Below are positions 17,481 through 25,905 of a DNA stretch of 59,661 nucleotides, one piece after another (the stretch's first letter is position 1; the number at the start of each line of letters is the position of its first letter). The stretch comes from an uncultured Oscillospiraceae bacterium. Its GTDB lineage: Bacteria > Bacillota > Clostridia > Oscillospirales > Acutalibacteraceae. The stretch lies in contig USJL01000010.1 of assembly GCA_900555015.1 (NCBI GenBank), positions 1-59,661 of the forward strand, given 5' to 3'. The notes below the pieces were generated by a model. It made no database searches. It saw only the letters and a list, made by a program, of their open reading frames with translations, and was not told the DNA's origin. A program made the position numbers and the translations under genes.

Positions 17481-18356
17481 TTAAATCATTGTAATTTTAA
17501 ACTTAAATGTTGCAGTTTCTTTCGGTTCAAGAACCGTCATTCCTCTTTTATTTTCAAAAATTTCGTTTTCGTCAGAGCAATTTGAAATACCTGTCCAGGG
17601 TTCAAGGGCAACAAAGTTTGCATTATTGCAAGCAGACCAAACAAGCAAATTTGTAAAATCCTGAAATTCAAGTTTTACGCCGTTTCCTTTTTTTCCTATT
17701 AAAGAAACTGATTTGGATTTAATATTGTCAAAAATCATGGCATCGTTCTCTTCAAACAAGTCATGCTTCATATTTATAAAATTACTGCCGCTTAAAACAG
17801 AATATCGTTTTTCAACGTCTACCAAGCCGGTTTCATGATTGGGTCGAAGACATTCTGCATTTAAATCGCAGTCAAAAACAACCTTATAATCTTCAAACGC
17901 CTCACCGTCATTAACAGGGCAGTTGAAAGCCGGATGGCCGCCGATTACAAAAGGCATTTTTTCATTTCCGATATTTGTAACGGTATATTCCGTAGTAACC
18001 GTATCGTCTGTCAAAATATATTTAATTTCAAGAGAATAATCAAAAGGAAAAGATTTTTTTGTTTCCTCGGTTGAATTTTGAATAAACGTTACATAATTTT
18101 TACCCTGCTCTTTTATTTCAAATGGGTTAATTCTTGCAACACCGTGGCGATTCATTTTACATTCTTTACCGAAAGCAACGGCACTGCCGTTTGGCAAAAC
18201 GCCGACAATGGGAAAACAAACGGGAGCTTGACCCGACCAATGTTCTTTATCTCCCTGCCATAAATATTCTTTACCGTTTTTTATTAATGAATGCAACATT
18301 GCACCTTCTTGCAGGCACTGCACTTTATTATTTTTACTTGTAAGTTCAACTACCAT
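17481..18356 (-). CDS. Aldose 1-epimerase family protein (LacX-like)
   Basis: 291 residues of the galactose-mutarotase-like fold. Seen: CFPIVGVLPNG, MNRHGVAR, the conserved GGHPAFNCP histidine loop, and a Glu near LEPWTGISN, matching the LacX-type subgroup. Known: the fold interconverts alpha and beta forms of sugars; the exact sugar for this subgroup is unclear. First gene in a unit with nadE and the anchored protein, behind its own promoter. ATG 18356 has GAGGAC upstream. Confidence 0.88.
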   Translation of the reverse strand: MVVELTSKNNKVQCLQEGAMLHSLIKNGKEYLWQGDKEHWSGQAPVCFPIVGVLPNGSAVAFGKECKMNRHGVARINPFEIKEQGKNYVTFIQNSTEETKKSFPFDYSLEIKYILTDDTVTTEYTVTNIGNEKMPFVIGGHPAFNCPVNDGEAFEDYKVVFDCDLNAECLRPNHETGLVDVEKRYSVLSGSNFINMKHDLFEENDAMIFDNIKSKSVSLIGKKGNGVKLEFQDFTNLLVWSACNNANFVALEPWTGISNCSDENEIFENKRGMTVLEPKETATFKFKITMI

Positions 18357-18393
18357 AATTTGTCCTCTTCAAACTTAATATTTAATCAAAATA

Positions 18394-18422
18394 ATTATAT
18401 CCTATTATTATACTTAATGCAA
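18394..18422 (-). promoter_or_regulatory. Promoter of the aldose epimerase / nadE unit
   Basis: Leftward -35 TTGCAT (18417-18422), 17-base spacer, perfect -10 TATAAT (18394-18399). Its -35 is only 2 bases from the -35 of the divergent promoter. Confidence 0.7.
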
Positions 18423-18424
18423 TA

Positions 18425-18453
18425 TTGAAAATTATGTAATATTAGGTTACAAT
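18425..18453 (+). promoter_or_regulatory. Promoter of the acidic protein gene at 18487
   Basis: -35 TTGAAA (18425-18430), 17-base spacer, -10 TACAAT (18448-18453), 33 bases before the start codon. Confidence 0.65.
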
Positions 18454-18486
18454 ATAAACAAATTACAGAGGAGATTAAATAAAATT

Positions 18487-19062
18487 ATGGATTTGGATTC
18501 TTATATTTATGAGGCAATTTTTGAAGAAAAACCGAAATTCAAAGTTTTTTACGAATTGGTTTGGGAGCAATTTAAAGAAGACGGATTTGTTATTGTAGAC
18601 GAAGAAAATCAAGAAATTGACAGCATTTTAAAAGCCGTTGCATTACAAAACATTGTTGGTGAATTCGGTTACAGAATGTACGATTCAATTAACGAAACAG
18701 GTCTTGAAGACGTTATTGACTACCTTGCCCATTTAGATATTTATGAAGATAAAATTATTGAATATTGCAATGAATCGGACGAAATTTTTTCAGAACCCGA
18801 TGATTATGAAACAACAGTTAAAAACGCACTTGATTACACAACGGAAACCGTGGCAGACAAATTGCTTGAAAACTACTCGGCAGACGACTTATTTGACTAT
18901 CTTTTTACCGCGACTTACGATTTTGAACAGGACTTTACATTTGATTTTGAAGATGCAGATGAATTTCAGGCTTTTGTTGACGCTAACAGCGAAAAATTAG
19001 ACAATTACAAAGAAGAATACCCCTCATTACTTGATTGGATTGAATCAGGTATGAACTGCTGA
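18487..19062 (+). CDS. Acidic protein of unknown function
   Basis: 191 residues, not recognised. Seen: a soluble, very acidic, mostly helical sequence rich in Asp, Glu, Tyr and Phe, with no membrane segment and no signal peptide. Acidic blocks recur (for example FEDADEFQAFVDAN) and it ends in MNC. A GAGGAG lies about 9 bases before ATG 18487, slightly far but workable. Own promoter and own terminator, so a single-gene unit, divergent from the aldose epimerase operon. The acid charge could suit a nucleic-acid mimic or a metal/protein-binding role, but nothing in the sequence proves that. Confidence 0.8.
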   Translation: MDLDSYIYEAIFEEKPKFKVFYELVWEQFKEDGFVIVDEENQEIDSILKAVALQNIVGEFGYRMYDSINETGLEDVIDYLAHLDIYEDKIIEYCNESDEIFSEPDDYETTVKNALDYTTETVADKLLENYSADDLFDYLFTATYDFEQDFTFDFEDADEFQAFVDANSEKLDNYKEEYPSLLDWIESGMNC

Positions 19063-19080
19063 TTAAAACAACAAACAATA

Positions 19081-19121
19081 AAAGGACTTTGTGCTTAACT
19101 TAACAGCACAAAGCCCTTTTT
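19081..19121. terminator. Bidirectional terminator
   Basis: CTTTGTGCT pairs with AGCACAAAG, with A-rich and T-rich flanks, between two converging genes. Confidence 0.8.
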
Positions 19122-19124
19122 TAA

Positions 19125-19628
19125 TTAATTATCGTAATCATAAGCATAATTATAATCATCATATCCATATGAATCATATGAATCGTCGTATGATTGCGTA
19201 TAATCATTATCATCGTAATAATTTTTATTAAAGTCATAAAAATCAAAACTTGTTGTTTCTTCACCGGTTACATCGTAATTATCGGCATAATACGTATTAT
19301 CTGTAATATATGAAAATACATTTTTGTATAATCTGAAAACGCCGGTAAAAACAAGCACCAAATACACCACTGTAATAACAAGTTTTGTAATAATTCCTAT
19401 TACCGCACCTTTTATTGAATGCATTGCACGCTTATGATTTTCTTTATCGTATACAAAATACAAAATAATGCCCACAAGGGGAATAAAAAAACCAAGTATT
19501 CCAAGCCAAATATTTGTTTTATCATCATTTGGCTGAGGCGGAATATAATTATCGTTTACCGGCGTCATACAATAAGGACAAACAGCTTCATTTTTTTCAA
19601 GCTTATTTCCGCAATTTTTACAAAACAT
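19125..19628 (-). CDS. Zinc-ribbon membrane protein with Tyr/Asp-rich tail
   Basis: 167 residues from ATG 19628, chosen over an in-frame GTG 9 bases upstream because AAGGGTG is correctly spaced for the ATG. Seen: N-terminal zinc ribbon (CKNCG and CPYCM), a short proline linker, two or three membrane helices (about 40-100), and a C-terminal tail of some 60 residues made mostly of Tyr, Asp and Asn. Zinc-ribbon/membrane proteins are frequent in Clostridia but this tail is odd and probably disordered. It lies 26 bases after the HTH/ankyrin-like gene and is likely co-transcribed. Function unknown. Confidence 0.82.
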   Translation of the reverse strand: MFCKNCGNKLEKNEAVCPYCMTPVNDNYIPPQPNDDKTNIWLGILGFFIPLVGIILYFVYDKENHKRAMHSIKGAVIGIITKLVITVVYLVLVFTGVFRLYKNVFSYITDNTYYADNYDVTGEETTSFDFYDFNKNYYDDNDYTQSYDDSYDSYGYDDYNYAYDYDN

Positions 19629-19654
19629 AATTTTCACCCTTTTTCATTACAGCA

Positions 19655-20902
19655 TTAGCTGTTAAATTCCTTACTTTCCGTTATATTTTTAATTTTGTTG
19701 TAAGAATCGTTAAGCTTTTCAACAAGAATGTTAACTTGCATATCAGAAGATTTTTTTGAAGAATTAACAACGTTTGTTATCATTCCCTCACCTGTTAAAG
19801 GGTTGTAAAACGAAACAAAATCACCGTTTTCGCTAAATTCAAAACGTTCATGCCAGTTCTTTGCAAACACTTCATTCATACCTCTGAAACGCACAACCAA
19901 TTCAGAAAGTTTGTCAAACGCCTGCTCATTATGATTTATGGCTTTTTCAAGTGCCGTAATGACAAACTTTTTATTGTTGCCTATTAAAAAATCAAGCAAT
20001 TGAGAGTAATAAGGAAACACAAATACATGTTTGCTGTGTTCTCCGTTTTTATGGCGCACACTATCGGGAACATAAAACCAATCTGTAAAATATTTAAGAA
20101 TTTTACAATTCGCCTCGGAAATCTCTTTTACCATATATTTATCATAATGAGAATCAATATCATAACTGCCGCAATAAAAATTAATATTGCCAAAATACAT
20201 TTCAGGAGTTTCTCGTGCTTTTAAATCTTCAAGCATTTTTATATCATTATTACTTATTGCAAGAGAAATAATGCGTGAGCGCAGTTGGTCTTGAGTAATT
20301 ATATTATGAGGAAATTCGTCAGTCAACGCCAAATCCCTCTCAAAATCTATTGCTGCATTTTCGTCAAAACCCAATTCTTTTATTTTTGTATTTACCCCAA
20401 ATGTTTTAACAGGTGATTTACCTACAGTTTTCATACCGTCTGAAAAAAATATGTACTCATTATCATACAAATATTTAATGAGTTTGTAATTTCCAAAACC
20501 CACGGCATAATCAATCACTGTTTTACCGTATTCATCACGGTGCCAAAAAGGATTTTGACCGTCTTTAATATATTCAACCCAATCCTGTTCGTTACTTGAC
20601 TGTGCGATTGTATAATTTGTATTTTGTTGTATTCCTGTGCTTCCGCATTCGCCGGCACTTAAAATTTGTTCAAACGATACACCGAGCAGCTGACTGAATG
20701 CGGGCAAATCATAAATTTGAACCGCTTTTGCACCTTTCTTTATTTGTGAAATACGGTTTGACATATTGCTTATTTCAGATTCAACAAGATTTTCATTTTG
20801 AAGCCTTAAATATGCCCTGCAAAAATCACGTGCAGAATCAAATTTTGTTTCAATAAGACGGTCTAAATATTTACCTATTTTTTCATTATCAATTTCAAAC
20901 AA
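19655..20902 (-). CDS. Protein with N-terminal XRE-like helix-turn-helix and ankyrin-like region
   Basis: 415 residues from TTG 20902, supported by AGAGGTG 7 bases upstream. Seen: residues 1-90 resemble an HTH domain (SEISNMSNRISQIKKGAKAV, then LLGVSFEQIL). Next comes an ankyrin-like stretch (about 112-155) starting at HRDEYGKTVIDYAVGFGNYK, and further helical repeats such as SRIISLAISNNDIKMLEDLK and YYSQLLDFLIGNNKKFVITA. The C-terminus is Lys/Ser-rich. Repeats of this kind usually bind proteins, so a regulator that senses a partner is plausible (inference). Paired with the zinc-ribbon gene downstream. Not a named family to me. Confidence 0.8.
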   Translation of the reverse strand: MFEIDNEKIGKYLDRLIETKFDSARDFCRAYLRLQNENLVESEISNMSNRISQIKKGAKAVQIYDLPAFSQLLGVSFEQILSAGECGSTGIQQNTNYTIAQSSNEQDWVEYIKDGQNPFWHRDEYGKTVIDYAVGFGNYKLIKYLYDNEYIFFSDGMKTVGKSPVKTFGVNTKIKELGFDENAAIDFERDLALTDEFPHNIITQDQLRSRIISLAISNNDIKMLEDLKARETPEMYFGNINFYCGSYDIDSHYDKYMVKEISEANCKILKYFTDWFYVPDSVRHKNGEHSKHVFVFPYYSQLLDFLIGNNKKFVITALEKAINHNEQAFDKLSELVVRFRGMNEVFAKNWHERFEFSENGDFVSFYNPLTGEGMITNVVNSSKKSSDMQVNILVEKLNDSYNKIKNITESKEFNS

Positions 20903-21014
20903 TTTTATTCACCTCTCCAAATATTTCCTGTAAACACAGTATACATTAGCAGGCAGATTAAGTAAATCTTCAATTTGAATACACAAAATGAATATAACCG
21001 TTAAAATAAAAGAA

Positions 21015-21041
21015 GCAGTATATGCAAAAAGCATATACTGC
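21015..21041. terminator. Terminator of the hexosaminidase / M28 unit
   Basis: GCAGTATATGC - AAAAA - GCATATACTGC, an 11-bp perfect stem with T-rich leftward flank, just after the M28 peptidase stop. Confidence 0.85.
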
Positions 21042-21052
21042 CGATTTTTCAT

Positions 21053-22315
21053 TTACTCATTATCAAAATTTAAAATAGATGCAAGCACAATATTGAAGCC
21101 TTTTTCAATAGCCTCAGGCACCAATCTGTCTGCCGTATCACGGCGGTTATGGTAATAATCCGCAGGTGATGGGTCCATAGCCGCAAGGCATGTTGCTTTA
21201 ATGCCTGCCTGGGTAAACGCCGCAGCATCCGATGAACCGAAAAATACAGTTTCGTATTTAACATCATCATATCCTGCTTCTTTAGCGGAATCATAAACAA
21301 GTTTTGAAACTTCTTTATCATTTTTAACAGTGCCGGTCATATCTTTTGAATAAACGTTAAGATATTCAAGGTCCGTTAAAGTATCGCAACAAATAGCTAT
21401 TGTTTCAACACCGTCGTTTTTATATTCGTCAAGATGTTCTTTTGCAAATGCTTTTGCACCCCTAAGTCCTGCCTCTTCACCGTCGTTAATCATTGCCACA
21501 ACTTCTGTGTTTTTAAGTTCAACGCCTGCCATATCAAGCATGCGAAGTGCACACACAGCTGCGTAAGTGCCTGTTAAATTATCGTTGGCACCGGGTGAAA
21601 TACGTTTAAAATCGGCAAAGAAATAAAGTGCAACCATAAACAAAGCCGTTAAAATATGAAAATAATAAGAATAATTAAGCATAAAGTCGCCGAAAAAACC
21701 CATATCAACAAAATTTGCAATAACACAAATTACCGAAATAATAAAGGAAATAACAGCGCCGCCGATTACGCCTGTCATTACAGGTCCGAAAAGTTTATCT
21801 TTACCAATGTAAATATAGCGCCATTCATATGCAGCGTCAATATGACCGCTGATTATTACTCTTTTTTTAATTTCTCCGCTTGGTTTTCTTGAAGCAACAA
21901 GATTGTGTGCAGTAACTTTTTTATGAATCGGGTCAAGAAATTGCTTATAAAGCAAAAATTCCATAAACGTTACAAAAAGCGAGCCTGCCACAACTATGCC
22001 CACAATGCACTGTGCAACAAAAAAGCTGATTACTTCCGTAAACACAAGAATAAGACCGATTACAACAGCCGCAATAATTAAAACGGCAACTGTTTTTGTA
22101 AAGTGTAAAAACGCCTTTGGAGCCATTTGGTATTCTTCAAAATGTGTTTCGTCGCAAAATTGATCAAGTTCTTTTTTTATGTGTTTTTCGGCTGAAAAAC
22201 AGTTATCGTTACCTGATTCACGAGGACCGTATTTTTTAATTACATTTGTAATTTCATGAACGGTATAATCCACATTTTCCTTAACAACACCTTGAGGAAA
22301 ATCGCTGAATTTCAT
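21053..22315 (-). CDS. Membrane-embedded M28 family zinc aminopeptidase-like protein
   Basis: 420 residues. Seen: the M28 metal ligands in order: His in ISGHIDAA, Asp in SPGANDN, the Glu pair in NDGEEAGLRG, Asp in GSSDAAAF and the final His in YYHNRRDT. Four to five membrane helices interrupt the domain (about 72-120 and 178-240). Known: M28 enzymes are di-zinc peptidases; membrane-integrated forms occur in Clostridia but substrates are unknown. All metal ligands look intact, so it should be active. It starts 2 bases after the GH20 stop, with GGAG upstream. Confidence 0.88.
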   Translation of the reverse strand: MKFSDFPQGVVKENVDYTVHEITNVIKKYGPRESGNDNCFSAEKHIKKELDQFCDETHFEEYQMAPKAFLHFTKTVAVLIIAAVVIGLILVFTEVISFFVAQCIVGIVVAGSLFVTFMEFLLYKQFLDPIHKKVTAHNLVASRKPSGEIKKRVIISGHIDAAYEWRYIYIGKDKLFGPVMTGVIGGAVISFIISVICVIANFVDMGFFGDFMLNYSYYFHILTALFMVALYFFADFKRISPGANDNLTGTYAAVCALRMLDMAGVELKNTEVVAMINDGEEAGLRGAKAFAKEHLDEYKNDGVETIAICCDTLTDLEYLNVYSKDMTGTVKNDKEVSKLVYDSAKEAGYDDVKYETVFFGSSDAAAFTQAGIKATCLAAMDPSPADYYHNRRDTADRLVPEAIEKGFNIVLASILNFDNE

Positions 22316-22317
22316 TT

Positions 22318-23883
22318 TTATTGTTCTCCTTTAAGTTTTTTATTCTGCTGCAATTCCATATCCGGATTGCCTCTGAAAAACTGGCTTTTAATGCGTGAAC
22401 GCTTAAAAAAGCCTTTCGGCATCGCAATTTCATTAAGCGCATAATTTAAGCCGATTTTTTTATAAACTGATTTATACTCATTATATCTGGCAAGAAAATC
22501 GTTAAAGTCGCGTTTTTCTTCATCAAGCCATGCAACTTCTGCAAGTGCTTCCATTCTTGGATGAAGCATAAATTCAACCTTTTCCGTTGTGCCTATCCAT
22601 TCCGTCCACAACTCGCCCTCAACACCTAAAATATTTTTAATATTACTGCTGTTAACGCCGTACTTTGACGGGTTAAAATTATATGTGTTTTGAAGCGGAT
22701 ACTGAGCATATGTCATATCAAAATAAAATGAGCTGTGATTACTCATTATAAGCTTGCCGCCGTTATTGATATAGTTTTCACAATTTTTATCTTTGCCCGG
22801 AAGCCACTGTTGAACAACTACGGATTTATCAACTCCGTCGCTTTTAAGCACTTCATTCCAACCAATCATATGCTTACCCTTGCTTTTAAGGTATTCGCAA
22901 AGTCTGTTAGTAAGCAAACGCTGCAAATCACGCTCTGAAGTTAAATTATTATCTTTCATTGCTTTTTGGCAATCGGGGCATGTTTTCCATTCGGAAACAT
23001 CACATTCATCGCCGCCCACATGAAAATATTCAAATGGGAACAATTCGCAAACCTCATCATAAACATCAAACATAAATTTAATGCTTGATTCTTTGCCCAT
23101 GCAAAGAGGTCTGTTCCAATCACGCACACCTGCAAGTGTTGGAATAAGTCCGCCGAAATAACCCGGAACCTCTCTTTTTAAATTGCGGCATGCAAGTTCG
23201 GGATAAGCGGCAAGAGCAGCGGCAAAATGTGCCGGAACATCAATTTCAGGAACTATTGAAATGCATCTTTCTTTTGCATATTCAACAATTTCTTTAATAT
23301 CTTCCTGAGTATAATATCCGCCGTAAGGAGTTTCATCCTTTTTGGTGCACTTCCAACCGCCAATGTGCGTATATGCTCTTTTAGAACCGATTTCCGTTAA
23401 AAGAGGATATTTTTTTATTTCTATACGCCAACCCTGATCATCTGTTAAATGCCAATGAAAAATATTAAGTTTTAACCTAAACATTTCATCAAGATATTTC
23501 TTAATATACTCTTTGCCGAAGAAGTGGCGTGATTCATCAAGGCTTAAACCTCTCCATTCAAATCTTGGCTTATCTTTAATTTCAACATAAGGCAATGTTT
23601 TTTTGCCTTCGTCAAATCTGCCAAGCATACGAACTGATTGAAGCGCATAATATGCACCGATTTTATCCGACGCTTTAATTTTCACGCCGTTACTGTCAAT
23701 CTTAAGGCAATATTCATCTTTAGCAAGAGAATCGTCCTTAAAAATTCTAATTGCTCCGTCTTCCTGTGAAACAGTGTTAACAAGCGGTAATTCAATTTCC
23801 GAAAAAACATTAACTGCGCCCGGGAAAGTATAAAATCCGTTTTTTTCCTTAACATTTTGAGCCATAGGAATTAAGTTAATCAT
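22318..23883 (-). CDS. Beta-N-acetylhexosaminidase, GH20
   Basis: 521 residues, no signal peptide, so cytoplasmic. It removes terminal beta-linked GlcNAc or GalNAc by substrate-assisted catalysis. Seen: an N-terminal GH20b domain (about 1-105), the barrel start RGLSLDESRHFF, FHWHLTDDQGWR, VPEIDVPAH, and the catalytic Asp292-Glu293 pair in FHVGGDECD. All expected residues are present. First gene of a two-gene unit with the M28 peptidase; ATG 23883 is preceded by GGGGG. An intracellular enzyme implies import of small glycans from mucin or chitin (inference). Confidence 0.95.
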   Translation of the reverse strand: MINLIPMAQNVKEKNGFYTFPGAVNVFSEIELPLVNTVSQEDGAIRIFKDDSLAKDEYCLKIDSNGVKIKASDKIGAYYALQSVRMLGRFDEGKKTLPYVEIKDKPRFEWRGLSLDESRHFFGKEYIKKYLDEMFRLKLNIFHWHLTDDQGWRIEIKKYPLLTEIGSKRAYTHIGGWKCTKKDETPYGGYYTQEDIKEIVEYAKERCISIVPEIDVPAHFAAALAAYPELACRNLKREVPGYFGGLIPTLAGVRDWNRPLCMGKESSIKFMFDVYDEVCELFPFEYFHVGGDECDVSEWKTCPDCQKAMKDNNLTSERDLQRLLTNRLCEYLKSKGKHMIGWNEVLKSDGVDKSVVVQQWLPGKDKNCENYINNGGKLIMSNHSSFYFDMTYAQYPLQNTYNFNPSKYGVNSSNIKNILGVEGELWTEWIGTTEKVEFMLHPRMEALAEVAWLDEEKRDFNDFLARYNEYKSVYKKIGLNYALNEIAMPKGFFKRSRIKSQFFRGNPDMELQQNKKLKGEQ

Positions 23884-23927
23884 AATTATGTACCCCCATA
23901 TTTTTTAAATTATATCACAAATCTTTA

Positions 23928-23957
23928 TTGACAACAATACTTTTAAAATAGTAAAAT
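23928..23957 (+). promoter_or_regulatory. Promoter of tRNA-Arg
   Basis: -35 TTGACA (23928-23933), 18-base spacer, -10 TAAAAT (23952-23957), 29 bases before the mature tRNA. It lies in the 345-base gap between the GH20 and GNAT genes, which also holds the tRNA and the repeat element. Confidence 0.65.
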
Positions 23958-23986
23958 GAAATTTAATAAATCATTAACAACTGAAT

Positions 23987-24062
23987 CTGCCCGTAGCACA
24001 ATGGCGAATGCGCTTGATTCCGATTCAAGAGAATGGGGGTTCAAATCCCTTCGGGCAGACCA
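23987..24062 (+). tRNA. tRNA-Arg, anticodon CCG
   Basis: 76 bases with encoded CCA. Acceptor CTGCCCG pairs fully with CGGGCAG. The D arm is GCAC..ATGC with one mismatch. The anticodon stem CTTGA/TCAAG has loop TTCCGAT, giving anticodon CCG for codon CGG. The variable loop is 5 bases. The T arm GGGGG/CCCTT has two G-T pairs around TTCAAAT. The discriminator is A. Cloverleaf complete. The 3' end is repeated 119 bases downstream. Confidence 0.95.
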
Positions 24063-24182
24063 ACGGGAATTCCGAAAGGGATTTGAAAAGCGGCTCTGAA
24101 AATTGAGCAAAGCGATGATTTTCAGGAGAAAGGTTCAGTGAACCTTTCGATAGCAATTAGAAAATCCCTTCGGGCAGACCAA
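24063..24182 (+). repeat. Structured element ending in a second copy of the tRNA-Arg 3' end
   Basis: The last 21 bases of the tRNA region (24043-24063) recur exactly at 24162-24182. Between them are three inverted repeats: an outer pair CCGAAAGGGATT (24072-24083) with AAATCCCTTCGG (24162-24173, one bulge), hairpin CTGAAAAT/ATTTTCAG (24096-24103, 24118-24125), and hairpin AAAGGTTCA/TGAACCTTT (24129-24147). No open frame. It looks like the scar of, or a miniature, element inserted at the tRNA 3' end, or a structured read-through RNA. Which one is not decidable here. Confidence 0.7.
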
Positions 24183-24228
24183 TTTACTTAATTGATTTAT
24201 TTACTGGAATATTGAAAGAGAGATAATT

Positions 24229-24675
24229 ATGATAAGAAACATTACAAGTGCGGATAAAGAAATTTACTTTTCACTTGCAAATGAATTTTACCATTCCGAC
24301 GCCGTACTGCACAATGTGCCGAAAAAATTTATTGAAAACACATTTTGTGAAATGATGCGAAGCACAGACTATACGGAAGGTTTTATTATTGAACACGAAA
24401 ATGAAATTGCAGGCTACGGTTTAATCAGTAAATCCTTTTCTCAAGAATCCGGCGGAAATGTTATTTGGCTTGAAGAACTTTACATTAAAGAGCAATTCAG
24501 AGGTTTGGGTTTAGGTTCGTCTTATTTTGACTTTATAGAAAGCAAATACAAAGCCACAAGATACCGCCTTGAAGTTGAGCCGGAAAACGAAAGAGCCGTT
24601 AAACTTTACAAGCGCCGAGGATATGAATTTTTACCGTATAACCAAATGATAAAGGAACAAAATCAATATGACTAA
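24229..24675 (+). CDS. GNAT family N-acetyltransferase
   Basis: 148 residues. Seen: the acetyl-CoA pyrophosphate loop QFRGLGLGSS (motif A), preceded by the beta-strand WLEELYIKE and followed by RLEVEPENERAVKLYKRRGY, typical of GNAT motif B. The acceptor is unknown. Its 3' end overlaps the phosphoesterase gene start by 8 bases, so translation is coupled. Start ATG 24229 with GAGAGAT upstream. Confidence 0.9.
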   Translation: MIRNITSADKEIYFSLANEFYHSDAVLHNVPKKFIENTFCEMMRSTDYTEGFIIEHENEIAGYGLISKSFSQESGGNVIWLEELYIKEQFRGLGLGSSYFDFIESKYKATRYRLEVEPENERAVKLYKRRGYEFLPYNQMIKEQNQYD

Positions 24676-25765
24676 ATTTAATTTTAACAACGGTCAGTTT
24701 AAAATAATGCAAATAGCGGATGTGCAGGAGGGGGCAAAAGTAAGTCCTGACACATTAAATTTAATTTCAACAGCACTTGATAAAGAAAAACCGAATTTAG
24801 TTGTTTTTTCCGGCGACCAAATTTGGAAACATTCTTCTTTCAAAGGAAACAAAAGTAAAGTTGAACGTGTTTTAAGAGAAATTACACAACCTGTTGTTGA
24901 CAGAAATATTCCTTTTACAATTTGCTTTGGAAATCACGACAGACAAGTTGGTGTTTCAAACGAAGAACAATTTGATATTTACAAAAAAATCAAGGGATTT
25001 GTGGGCGAAAGCGAGCCGAAAATTGACGGATGTGCAAACCATGTAATTGAAATTGACGGCAAAAACGGCAATCCGGGATTTTTGCTTTATCTTATCGACA
25101 GCCACACAAGTCTTAAAGTAGGTTACGATAATGTTCACCAAAATCAAATTGATTGGTACAAATCGTTAAGAGATAAATATGAAAAAGAAAACGGAAAAGT
25201 AATTCCGTCAATAGTTATTCAGCACATTCCCGTTCCTGAAGTAATGCAACTTTTAACAGAAGTTAAAAAAGGCACAAAAGACGCTCAACAAGGTTTTAGA
25301 AACCATGCAGGAAAATGGTATGTGCTTAACAAAGATAAAATTAACAAAACAGGATTTATGAAAGAATCGCCTGCAGACCCAATGGAAAACAGCGGCGAAT
25401 TTGCCGCAATGTCTGAAAAAGGAGATGTGCTTGGCATTTACTACGGCCACGACCACAACAATTCATTTAACGGAAAGGTTGAGGGAATTGACTTAGGCTA
25501 CACCCAAGGAGCAGGATTTCATGTTTACGGTCCGGGACTTGACAGAGGCGTAAGAATCATTAACCTGAAAGAGAACGGAAACTTTAATACATACGATTTA
25601 AGATACAGAGATATTGTGGGCAAAAAAGTTAAAGAAAAGTTGAGATTTGCAATTTTACAAATAATGCCCACTAATGTTTACGACGCTTTACACAGAGGAA
25701 TTAAAATAGTAATAGTATTACTTGTGATCATTTTACTTATTATAGGATTAATTACATTATTCTAA
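24668..25765 (+). CDS. Calcineurin-like metallophosphoesterase with C-terminal membrane helix
   Basis: 365 residues. Seen: metal motifs ADVQEG (Asp18; Gln in place of the usual His), FSGDQIW, CFGNHD, IVIQHIP and YYGHDHNN, in the standard order. A C-terminal hydrophobic helix (about 343-365) anchors it. The DxQ variant is known in a subgroup of purple-acid-phosphatase-like proteins (family knowledge). With only a C-terminal helix and no signal peptide the domain would face the cytoplasm. Substrate unknown. Overlaps the GNAT gene upstream. Confidence 0.88.
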   Translation: MTKFNFNNGQFKIMQIADVQEGAKVSPDTLNLISTALDKEKPNLVVFSGDQIWKHSSFKGNKSKVERVLREITQPVVDRNIPFTICFGNHDRQVGVSNEEQFDIYKKIKGFVGESEPKIDGCANHVIEIDGKNGNPGFLLYLIDSHTSLKVGYDNVHQNQIDWYKSLRDKYEKENGKVIPSIVIQHIPVPEVMQLLTEVKKGTKDAQQGFRNHAGKWYVLNKDKINKTGFMKESPADPMENSGEFAAMSEKGDVLGIYYGHDHNNSFNGKVEGIDLGYTQGAGFHVYGPGLDRGVRIINLKENGNFNTYDLRYRDIVGKKVKEKLRFAILQIMPTNVYDALHRGIKIVIVLLVIILLIIGLITLF

Positions 25766-25774
25766 CAAAAAACC

Positions 25775-25814
25775 ACATAACGAAAGCAAGTTTAAACGCT
25801 TGCTTTCGTTATGT
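25775..25814. terminator. Terminator hairpin after the phosphoesterase gene
   Basis: A perfect 16-bp stem, ACATAACGAAAGCAAG with its complement, around an 8-base loop. The T run downstream is weak but the stem is strong. Confidence 0.75.
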
Positions 25815-25845
25815 TTATACATTTTCTCACTTAATTTTATTTTGA

Positions 25846-25874
25846 TTGACGAATGGCAATTATAGGTATATAAT
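25846..25874 (+). promoter_or_regulatory. Strong promoter of the GPH symporter gene
   Basis: -35 TTGACG (25846-25851), 17-base spacer, perfect -10 TATAAT (25869-25874), with an AGGAGG ribosome site further on. Confidence 0.8.
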
Positions 25875-25905
25875 ATTAAACATCAAATTTTAACAGGAGG
25901 TAAAA

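Noticed and set aside
24063..24182. A second tRNA or tRNA pseudogene downstream of tRNA-Arg
   Set aside because: Only the acceptor and part of the T arm are repeated; no D arm or anticodon stem can be drawn, so it is called a repeat element instead.
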